From: Oscillospiraceae bacterium
GTDB lineage: Bacteria > Bacillota > Clostridia > Oscillospirales > Ruminococcaceae
Length of the DNA: 64,000 bases
Direction: 5' to 3'
NCBI GenBank assembly: GCA_009781425.1
Contig: WQYC01000002.1
Location: forward strand, 1-64,000
In this document: positions 27,766-35,525 of the stretch, in pieces
Position numbering within the stretch: the stretch's first letter is position 1
Layout: every line of letters starts with the position of its first letter
Program-made: the position numbers and the translations under genes
The notes under the pieces: generated by a model
Told to the model about the DNA's origin: nothing
What the model saw: the letters and a program-made list of their open reading frames with translations, nothing else
The model's database searches: none

Positions 27766-28350
27766 ATGCCGAAAAGAAAACGCGGAGGACAACCCGGTAA
27801 CAGGAACGCGAAAGGCAAAGGCGCACCGCCCAAAAATAGGAACGCTAAAGGTCACGGCGCGCCGAAAAAAAACAAGAACGCCGAAACTCACGGAGCGTAT
27901 AGCAAAGTTCATCTTGAAAATCTTTCCGCCGATGAAAGAGCGTACATAGAAAGCATTACTTTGGACGTGGAAGAAAATATGCTGAGGGAATTGCAAATTC
28001 TCAATGCAAAAGAGCGGGACTTAGCGGCAAAAATCAATAAATACGAGGACGACGAAATAGCTCTGCACGTTGAAAAAGAAATCGTGACGGAAACAGACAA
28101 AGGCGAAGTTACGCAGACTTTCAAATCAAGCTCACTTGAAATCGTAATGAAACTTAATGCGGAGTACAGCAAGACGCACGGAAGGATTTTAAAGCTGATT
28201 GATTCCATGCGAGCTTATGCAATCGACTGCAAGCGTCTTGATTTTGATAAGCGTAAGCACGAATTTAACAAGCAGCGTGCTAAAGGCGCATTTAATATAA
28301 ACCCAGATACTGATGAAATCGAAGACAGCTACGAAGATGAAACAGAATAG
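27766..28350 (+). CDS. Terminase small subunit-like (YqaS/PBSX-type N-terminus)
   Basis: GGQPGNRNAKGKGAPPKNRNAKGHGAPKKNKNAETHGAY. Confidence 0.6.
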   Translation: MPKRKRGGQPGNRNAKGKGAPPKNRNAKGHGAPKKNKNAETHGAYSKVHLENLSADERAYIESITLDVEENMLRELQILNAKERDLAAKINKYEDDEIALHVEKEIVTETDKGEVTQTFKSSSLEIVMKLNAEYSKTHGRILKLIDSMRAYAIDCKRLDFDKRKHEFNKQRAKGAFNINPDTDEIEDSYEDETE

Positions 28351-28495
28351 AGCCCCGAAGCGTTTTAGGTACTTTGGGTCGTTTTAATGTTGTTGAGGGT
28401 TCGTCGACCCCAAGGGTAGCTCAGATACGAAAAAATTTAAACTACTTCCGTGGGGATTGCGGGGGAAATGCAATAGGGGGGATTTATGAAACGGT

Positions 28496-29029
28496 GTGGG
28501 GGACAAGGGGGTATGTATTTTGACTTTATATAGTGTGAAATCGGTTGCGCTGGTTTTGAATTTGAGCAAAAGGCGCGTGCGGCAGTTGAAAGACGAGGGA
28601 ATCATTGAGGAGTATAAAAGCGCTTCGGGATTGTATGACCTTATTCCGACTGTGCAGAAATATATTAATTTTATTAGAAGCGGCAAGCCTGACGGTGAGG
28701 GTGGTGTAAACTATCACACTGAGCGGGCTTTATTTATGAAGGCAAAGCGGCAAGATATTGAGTTTGATTTGGGGCTGAAAGAAGGAAATTTACATACTTC
28801 TGAGGACGTAGAAGCGGTTATCGTGGGTATGCTGATAAATTTTAAGAGCAGGCTTTCGGCTATGCCTGCGAAGCTGTCGCCTGTGCTTTCAAAGAAGAGC
28901 GATAAAGCGGAGATTAGCAGAATTATTAAAGAAGCTTGCGACGAGGCGTTAAACGAGTTGTCGGACTTTGAAAGTCTGTTTATAAATGAGGTTATAGAAG
29001 ATGAAAAAAGCGACGCTGAAGTTATTTAA
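28496..29029 (+). CDS. Nu1-like terminase small subunit
   Basis: SVKSVALVLNLSKRRVRQLKDEGIIEEYKSASGLYDLIPTVQKYINFIR; immediately upstream of GpA TerL. Confidence 0.65.
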   Translation: MGDKGVCILTLYSVKSVALVLNLSKRRVRQLKDEGIIEEYKSASGLYDLIPTVQKYINFIRSGKPDGEGGVNYHTERALFMKAKRQDIEFDLGLKEGNLHTSEDVEAVIVGMLINFKSRLSAMPAKLSPVLSKKSDKAEISRIIKEACDEALNELSDFESLFINEVIEDEKSDAEVI

Positions 29030-30830
29030 AAAAATATTTCTTACATTAAAGCCGCCGCCGGATATGACGCTTGCTGAGTGGGCGGATGAATATCGCGTGT
29101 TGTCACAAAAGACTTCTGCCGCGCCGGGTAAGTGGAAAACGTCAAAAGCACCTTATCAAAAGGAAATAATGAACGCGATTTCGGACATAGGAGTTCACAA
29201 AGTCGTAGTTATGTCGGCGGCACAAATAGGGAAAACTGACGGATTTATACTTAATCCGATTGGTTATTTCATGGATTATGACCCTTGCCCCATTATGGTT
29301 ATGCACCCCGATTTGCAAAGAGCAGAGGAATTCAGCAAAACTCGGCTGACGTCAATGCTTCGTGATACTCCTGTGCTTCGTGATAAAGTAAACGACAAGA
29401 CACGCAATAGCGGAAACACGATTTTGCACAAGGAATTCCCCGGCGGTTATGTTGCTATTGTCGGTGCGAACTCGGCGGCAGGGCTAAGCAGTCGCCCTGT
29501 GCGAATATTGCTTGCTGATGAAGTTGACAGATACCCTACTTCAGCCGGATTAGAAGGCGACCCGCTTTTACTTGCGTCAAAGCGTTTAACCACGTTTTGG
29601 AATAGAAAAGAAGTATTTATTTCAACACCTACAATTAAAGGTATATCACTTATTGAAATTGAATTTGAGAACAGCACACAGGAAACATGGAACGTTCCCT
29701 GCCCCGACTGCGGCGAGTTTCAGCCGCTTGAATGGGCACAAGTAAGCTTCGATAAAGAGAACCTTGACGAAATTAATTATATTTGCGCTTATTGCGGTTC
29801 GGTTAATTCCGAAATTGCATGGAAAGAAAAGTTCACAAGCGGCAAGTTTATTGCGAAGTTCCCCGAACGAAAAACGCGCGGTTTTTACCTTAATAGCTTC
29901 GCTTCGCTTTTTGTAGAGTGGAAAGAAATAGTTGAAAAGTTTCTTATAGCGAATAAGGAAGCTAAAAAAAGAAATTTTGAAAAGATGAAAGCATGGACTA
30001 ATACCGAAATGGGGCAGGTTTGGGAAGAGGAAGGCGATAAGCTTGAACCTGATGAGTTGTACAACCGCCGCGAGAAATATAACGCGGAAGTACCCGAAGA
30101 TGTTTTATGTCTTACCGCCGGAATTGATACACAGGACGACCGTTTCGTTGTTGAAGTCGTCGGGTGGGGTGAGGAAAAGGAATCGTGGGGAATTATTTAT
30201 AAAAAAATTTACGGTGATTTAAAACAGCATAAAGTATGGAACGACTTAGACACTTTTTTAAATCAGACGTTCACCCGCGCTGACGGAGCGAAGCTAAAAA
30301 TTATCTGCGCTTGCATGGACACGGGCGGACACTTTACAAACGAGGTTTATAAATTCTGTAAACCGCGATACACACGCGGAATACGTGCAATTAAAGGCGG
30401 TAACACCGGATATGGAAAGCCATTTATTCCTAAACCGTCTAAAAGCAATAATGTAGGAGTTCTTCTTTGGACGCTCGGAGTTGATACCGGAAAGGCATTT
30501 ATATATTCGCAGCTTGCTATTACTGAAGAGGGAGCTAACTACTGCCACTTCCCTAAAGGTAATAAAAACGAAGACACCGCAGGATATGACGAAGAATATT
30601 TCAAAGGCTTAACATCTGAACACAGGGTTACGAGATATAAACGAGGCAGAGCACAGTATGTTTGGGAACTTAAAAATAAAAGCTACAGGCGCAATGAGCC
30701 TCTCGATTGCCGAAACTACAACTTGGCGGCGTTAGAGATTTCGGGTATTGTATTAAAGAAAGAAGAAGCAAATAACAAAACACCACAAACAAAAAAGAAA
30801 GGCAGAAGTATCCGAGGCGGAATAAAATAA
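29001..30830 (+). CDS. Terminase large subunit (lambda GpA family)
   Basis: MTLAEWADEYRVLSQKTSAAPGKWKTSKAPYQKEIMNAISD, VVVMSAAQIGKTDGFILNPIGYFMDYDPCPIMVMHPDLQRAEEFSKTRL. Confidence 0.93.
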   Translation: MKKATLKLFKKIFLTLKPPPDMTLAEWADEYRVLSQKTSAAPGKWKTSKAPYQKEIMNAISDIGVHKVVVMSAAQIGKTDGFILNPIGYFMDYDPCPIMVMHPDLQRAEEFSKTRLTSMLRDTPVLRDKVNDKTRNSGNTILHKEFPGGYVAIVGANSAAGLSSRPVRILLADEVDRYPTSAGLEGDPLLLASKRLTTFWNRKEVFISTPTIKGISLIEIEFENSTQETWNVPCPDCGEFQPLEWAQVSFDKENLDEINYICAYCGSVNSEIAWKEKFTSGKFIAKFPERKTRGFYLNSFASLFVEWKEIVEKFLIANKEAKKRNFEKMKAWTNTEMGQVWEEEGDKLEPDELYNRREKYNAEVPEDVLCLTAGIDTQDDRFVVEVVGWGEEKESWGIIYKKIYGDLKQHKVWNDLDTFLNQTFTRADGAKLKIICACMDTGGHFTNEVYKFCKPRYTRGIRAIKGGNTGYGKPFIPKPSKSNNVGVLLWTLGVDTGKAFIYSQLAITEEGANYCHFPKGNKNEDTAGYDEEYFKGLTSEHRVTRYKRGRAQYVWELKNKSYRRNEPLDCRNYNLAALEISGIVLKKEEANNKTPQTKKKGRSIRGGIK

Positions 30831-30835
30831 AATAT

Positions 30836-30905
30836 TTCACACAACTTTCACACAAAACCTCTTGACATTATGTCTTGCATGAAATATAATATATGTAAGA
30901 CATAA
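30836..30905 (+). promoter_or_regulatory. Moron cassette 1 promoter plus palindromic operator
   Basis: TTGACA(30862)-17-TATAAT(30885); 13-bp arms TTATGTCTTGCAT/ATGTAAGACATAA flank the -10. Confidence 0.75.
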
Positions 30906-30919
30906 AGTGAGGTGATGAA

Positions 30920-31093
30920 TTGAGTCCAAGAACAGGTCGACCAAAGGGCGAAAATCCTATATTCAAAAGTCTTACAATTCGGCTCGATACAAAAACCGAA
31001 AAAATACTTAATAAGTATTGTGAGGAAAATCAAGTTAGCCGTGCAGAAGCTATAAGGCGAGGGATTCACCTAATCGGTCAGCAAAAGAAATAA
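30920..31093 (+). CDS. Ribbon-helix-helix (CopG-like) regulator, TTG start (not in ORF track)
   Basis: (M)SPRTGRPKGENPIFKSLTIRLDTKTEKILNKYCEENQVSRAEAIRRGIHLIGQQKK*. Confidence 0.75.
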   Translation: MSPRTGRPKGENPIFKSLTIRLDTKTEKILNKYCEENQVSRAEAIRRGIHLIGQQKK

Positions 31094-31226
31094 GAGCAAC
31101 GCTCCACCTTGGACAGTTTAGCGTTACTCTTATCAACCCGACAGAGTTTCCTCTATCTGAAATCCATTATATCAGATAGAGAAGCTCCTGTCAAGTATTA
31201 AAATTTGAAAAGGAGTTTTTATTATG
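31091..31226 (+). repeat. Cassette structured spacer, copy 1
   Basis: Gap-free alignment to 46557-46692; last 103 nt 101/103 identical; two stem-loops. Confidence 0.9.
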
Positions 31227-31679
31227 GAAAAAAGAACCGTAAATAAAAAGACAAATCGCAAAACACAATCTTGTGATAAAATTATAAATTTTAACAGAAC
31301 CACACGCGAAAATAGCCCCCAATTATTTATTGAAAAAGGCGGTATTTTAAAAACATTGAATTCATTAGGCGTTACTGTATATTTTACACAACCCAATAGT
31401 GTACATTTAAAAATGGACGGTGAACAAAAATATGCTATATTGACCAGAAGACACGATACTGGATTTTATTCAATATATATAAGTAATAAGTTATCTTTTA
31501 AAAAAACACAAACCGCATTATGTCACGAACTTGGACACATAGTATTAGGACATTTAAGCAATGAAAAATACTATAAAATGACAACAGAGCAAAGAGAAGA
31601 TGAAGCCGATAAATTTACATCATTTATGATGCCGTATATTTTCGAGCCGAAATATCGATATAGAGGTGAAAATGTCTAA
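31224..31679 (+). CDS. ImmA/IrrE family metallopeptidase (cassette 1 cargo)
   Basis: TALCHELGHIVLGHLSNEKYYKMTTEQREDEADKFTSFMMP. Confidence 0.8.
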   Translation: MEKRTVNKKTNRKTQSCDKIINFNRTTRENSPQLFIEKGGILKTLNSLGVTVYFTQPNSVHLKMDGEQKYAILTRRHDTGFYSIYISNKLSFKKTQTALCHELGHIVLGHLSNEKYYKMTTEQREDEADKFTSFMMPYIFEPKYRYRGENV

Positions 31680-32316
31680 ATTAATTGATTTAACAGGTCA
31701 GCGGTTCGGGCGGCTTACAGTTGTAAGCCGCGCCGAAAATGCTAAATGCAGGGTAGCAAGATGGAAATGTTTATGCGTTTGCGGAAATACTACATTTACC
31801 AGAAACGACTATCTTATAAAAGGCAAAACTAAAAGTTGCGGGTGTTTAGGCAGCGAACTCGCAAGTAAACGAATGAAACAAAATCCTATTAACAAGAGCC
31901 ATAATAAATCAAAATCACGAATATATAATATTTGGAGTACAATAAAACAACGGACAACAGACCCAAACCATAAAGAATATCATAATTATGGCGAACGCGG
32001 AATTATAATGCATAAAGAATGGTTCAATAGCTTTCAATCGTTTTATGATTGGTCTATACAGAACGGTTATAAAGAAAACTTATGTAATGACCGTAAACAA
32101 AACAACGGTAATTATTCACCGGACAATTGCAGGTGGATAACCAATAAAGAAAACTGTAATAATAAAAGAAATAACCGATACATAACAATTAGGGAAGAAA
32201 CAAAAACACTTTCACAATGGGCAGAAATTTATAAAATTAATTACTTTACTGTATATTCACGAATAAAACGCGGTTGGAACGAAATTGAAGCCCTAACGAC
32301 ACCAGTTAGAAAATAA
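31672..32316 (+). CDS. Phage HNH/AP2-type homing-endonuclease-like protein
   Basis: LTGQRFGRLTVVSRAE...WKCLCVCGNTTFTRNDYLIKGKTKSCGCL...IYNIWSTIKQRTTDPNHKEYHNYGERGI. Confidence 0.65.
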   Translation: MSKLIDLTGQRFGRLTVVSRAENAKCRVARWKCLCVCGNTTFTRNDYLIKGKTKSCGCLGSELASKRMKQNPINKSHNKSKSRIYNIWSTIKQRTTDPNHKEYHNYGERGIIMHKEWFNSFQSFYDWSIQNGYKENLCNDRKQNNGNYSPDNCRWITNKENCNNKRNNRYITIREETKTLSQWAEIYKINYFTVYSRIKRGWNEIEALTTPVRK

Positions 32317-32318
32317 AT

Positions 32319-32343
32319 AAAAAGCACTCGCAAGGGTGCTTTT
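32319..32343 (+). terminator. Stem-loop terminator
   Basis: aaaagcactcgcaagggtgctttt. Confidence 0.6.
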
Positions 32344-32364
32344 ATAATGCAAAAGGAGCATTAT

Positions 32365-32589
32365 ATGCAGGGAATAACATTAGATATAGCAATTGAAAAT
32401 TTAAACATTTGGCTTGAAGCCTCACGAGAGGTAGCTATAAGCCAAAGCTACCGAATAGGCAGCCGCTCGTTAACCCGCGCTGACCTCGGAGAAATCAGAA
32501 AGCAGATTCAATATTGGAACGCGCAGATAAGTCAGCTTAGCCGCAGGGGTCGGAATCGGGTTTATAGAGTTGTGGTTAAGGACGGATAA
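32365..32589 (+). CDS. gpW/DUF6148-like head-tail joining protein
   Basis: LEASREVAISQSYRIGSRSLTRADLGEIRKQIQYWNAQISQLSRRGR. Confidence 0.7.
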   Translation: MQGITLDIAIENLNIWLEASREVAISQSYRIGSRSLTRADLGEIRKQIQYWNAQISQLSRRGRNRVYRVVVKDG

Positions 32590-32747
32590 ATATGACACCA
32601 AATGTCAACGTCCAAATATATATGTCATTTTGATATAAACGACAAATATTAGTAGTTGTTGTTTGTAAAAAATCGTCAATATTACCAAACAGAAAGTCTT
32701 TCAACTATGCAAAAAAGAGAAAACTTTAGAATGTCTACCATTAATGA

Positions 32748-32776
32748 TTGACAGTATTTTAAATTTGTGTTATTAT
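32748..32776 (+). promoter_or_regulatory. Consensus sigma70 promoter for membrane moron
   Basis: TTGACA-17 nt-TATTAT in AT-rich intergenic DNA. Confidence 0.65.
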
Positions 32777-32907
32777 TATACACAAGTTTTAATACTCATT
32801 TTTATTTATTATTCGACAACATACAACATACAGCATAATAACTTATTTAATAGCATTTAATATATAATATAAGCGTTACACAGACAGAAAGAGAGTTAAG
32901 TTTTTTA

Positions 32908-33333
32908 ATGGGTAACACAAATCAACCAAAAAAAATGATAGCTTTAACACAGACAGACAATCTTTTCCTTACAATTACCGGTGCTTGGCTTAGTGTATTT
33001 GCCAGCACTGTTATTAGAGAAGAAGGCATATTTACAATATTTATAAATGTATTTATACCTGCTTTAAGTGCTCTTTTTTACTGTGTTGCACGCACAAAGG
33101 GGAGAACAAACTTTAATTCACAAGTATTTGGTTCTCTTTTGGGAACTAATAGAATAATTAAAAAAATACGTTCTATCATATTCGATTATTCAAGAAGCAT
33201 ATTTATATTCTCTGCAATCTTCTCATGTATTATTTTTATACGGATAGAAATAACATACTCTTTAGTGTGGTTATTTATTCTGGTTATATGGTTAATATCT
33301 GATTTTGTATTTATTGAAGAGACAAATTTATAA
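32908..33333 (+). CDS. Multi-TM moron protein, hypothetical
   Basis: About four hydrophobic segments; AT-rich. Confidence 0.65.
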   Translation: MGNTNQPKKMIALTQTDNLFLTITGAWLSVFASTVIREEGIFTIFINVFIPALSALFYCVARTKGRTNFNSQVFGSLLGTNRIIKKIRSIIFDYSRSIFIFSAIFSCIIFIRIEITYSLVWLFILVIWLISDFVFIEETNL

Positions 33334-33339
33334 TAAGAG

Positions 33340-33873
33340 GTGAGCACATTGCCTATATGGCTTGAACAAATATTTGAGCTATCTAAAACAAATATAGGAA
33401 ACGCTATAATTTTAGCAGTGTTTCTTACGCCGATTATTATTTTAACTATAAAGAAATGCCGTGAAGATAAACCTGTATGTGTAGAAAAAAATATAAAAGA
33501 AATAGGTAAAGCGGCAACAAAAAAAAGCAATCAAAATGTCGTATTAAGTAGTTTACACTCACATCCTTGTGGCTCTTATTTTAACGAACATTGTATACGT
33601 ATGTTAATGAATCGTAGCGATATTTATCCAGTCATTGCTACTTTTAATGAATCTGCAAGTGACTATTATAATCAAGACTTAAATGAAGCATTAATGCGAT
33701 GTATAAAAATTTGTGGTAATAGCTATGAAACAGAATTTGCTCGCGCGTTATTAGTAAAGGAAATTTGTGATGTAAATAGAAAACGTATAAGTAAATTTAA
33801 AGAAATTAAAAGCAGTAGAATTATTACAAATTGTCTTATTCAATTATTGATTGATTTAAACAAATCAAAATAA
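33340..33873 (+). CDS. N-terminal TM-anchored moron protein, hypothetical
   Basis: NIGNAIILAVFLTPIIILTI then soluble domain VVLSSLHSHPCGSYFNEHCIRMLMNRSDIYPVIATFNE; start GTG 33340 or TTG 33352. Confidence 0.6.
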   Translation: MSTLPIWLEQIFELSKTNIGNAIILAVFLTPIIILTIKKCREDKPVCVEKNIKEIGKAATKKSNQNVVLSSLHSHPCGSYFNEHCIRMLMNRSDIYPVIATFNESASDYYNQDLNEALMRCIKICGNSYETEFARALLVKEICDVNRKRISKFKEIKSSRIITNCLIQLLIDLNKSK

Positions 33874-33905
33874 AAGCACATTGCCAAGCGGCAAGGTGCT
33901 TTTTT
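33872..33905 (+). terminator. Rho-independent terminator closing membrane moron
   Basis: aaaagcacattgccaagcggcaaggtgctttttt. Confidence 0.8.
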
Positions 33906-33916
33906 GATACAAAGAG

Positions 33917-35500
33917 GTGAAAAACTTGAATTTATTAGAAAAAGCTATCGCCGCCGTTTCCCCCATCACAGGCATGAAACGCGCCGCCGCCCGCCGTTCA
34001 TTAGAAATTATGAACAGCGGTTACGGAAACTACGGAGCTTCACGCTCAAAAAACTCAATGCAGGGTTGGAACTACAGCGGTGGAAACTCAAAACGCGACA
34101 TAGAAGACCACCTGCCGACGCTTCGTATGCGTTCGCGCGATATTTATTACGGTGTGCCGATTGCTACAGGCGCAGTCAAAACAATGCGTACTAATGTTGT
34201 AGGCGCAGGGCTTTTCCTCAAAAGTCAGATTGACAGCGAGTTTTTAGGGCTTTCGGAAGAAAACGCGCAGAAAATACAAAACGACATTGAACGCGAATTT
34301 GCGCTGTGGGCGGAATCAGAAATGTGCGACGCTGAGCGGCAAGATAACTTCTACGAGTTGCAACAGCTCGCATTTTTAAACTGGCTCTTGTCGGGTGACG
34401 TGATTGTGCTTCTGCCGTCAAATAAACGCGTAAACGCGCCGTATAACTTGCGGATTCGTCTTGTTGAAGCCGACAGAGTCTGCACACCGCCGGATAAGCT
34501 TTTCGACTTTTCAGAAGAGTCGAAAATTATTGACGGCGTCGAAATAAACAAGGACGGCGAGGTCACGGCTTATCACATAAAAAATACACACCCGCTGTCT
34601 AACAGCGGGTTACTTAGTGGTAAATGGGCAAAAGTTGAAGCGTTTGGGAAAACAACAGGACGGAAGAACATAATTCATCTAATGAACCGTGAGCGAATCG
34701 GACAGCGGCGCGGGGTTCCGTACCTTGCGCCGATTATTGAATCATTAAAACAACTTGGACGTTATCAGCAAGCCGAGATTGACGCAGCGGTTATAAATGC
34801 TCTTTGGGCGGTTATAATCGAAAAAGGAGCAGATAACAATGACGATGAGCCTTTCGGTTCGGTTGTTAATGAAATCAGTTCGGTTGTTGACAAAAACAAT
34901 CAGACAAATACCACTGCCTCCGAGCCGCAAGCATTAGAATTCAGCAGCGGTTCTTTTATTGATTTGGCGCATGGCGAGAAGCCGCACATGATAACGCCTG
35001 GCAGACCAAATCCGAACTTTGACAGTTTTGTTACTGCATATACACGGCATATAGGCACATCGCTTGAAATGCCTTATGAAGTGCTGATTAAGCATTTTGC
35101 CAGCTCGTACAGCGCGTCACGTGCCGCGCTGCTTGAACTATGGAAATCCGTGCGAATGTACCGTAGTTGGTTCGCCTCTGACTTTTGCCAGTCGATTTAT
35201 GAAGAATGGCTCGCCGAGGCTGTGGCAATCGGAAGAATCAGCGCGCAGGGATTCTTCTCTGACCCTGCAATCCGTAAAGCGTACAGCGGTTCGGAGTGGA
35301 ACGGGCCCGCGCAGGGGCTTTTAAATCCTGTGCATGAAGTCAAGGCGGCGATTTTAAGAATCGAAAACGGATTATCTACCCGAGACCGTGAGGCGCAAGA
35401 GATGAACGGAAGCGATTTCTACAAGAACGTACAGTCGCGCAGGCGTGAGGAAGAGCTTATGCGGGAGGTTGACGAGATTAAAAATCCAGTTGAACCATGA
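33917..35500 (+). CDS. Portal protein (lambda gpB family)
   Basis: HLPTLRMRSRDIYYGVPIATGAVKTMRTNVVGAGL; PGRPNPNFDSFVTAYTRHIGTSLEMPYEVLIKHFASSYSASRAALLE. Confidence 0.93.
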   Translation: MKNLNLLEKAIAAVSPITGMKRAAARRSLEIMNSGYGNYGASRSKNSMQGWNYSGGNSKRDIEDHLPTLRMRSRDIYYGVPIATGAVKTMRTNVVGAGLFLKSQIDSEFLGLSEENAQKIQNDIEREFALWAESEMCDAERQDNFYELQQLAFLNWLLSGDVIVLLPSNKRVNAPYNLRIRLVEADRVCTPPDKLFDFSEESKIIDGVEINKDGEVTAYHIKNTHPLSNSGLLSGKWAKVEAFGKTTGRKNIIHLMNRERIGQRRGVPYLAPIIESLKQLGRYQQAEIDAAVINALWAVIIEKGADNNDDEPFGSVVNEISSVVDKNNQTNTTASEPQALEFSSGSFIDLAHGEKPHMITPGRPNPNFDSFVTAYTRHIGTSLEMPYEVLIKHFASSYSASRAALLELWKSVRMYRSWFASDFCQSIYEEWLAEAVAIGRISAQGFFSDPAIRKAYSGSEWNGPAQGLLNPVHEVKAAILRIENGLSTRDREAQEMNGSDFYKNVQSRRREEELMREVDEIKNPVEP

Positions 35501-35525
35501 TAAAATAAAAAAGGAGTTAAAAACT

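Noticed and set aside
34218-34930. ORFs on the minus strand within portal, and 33904-34194 plus
   Set aside because: Overlap a strongly supported portal gene.
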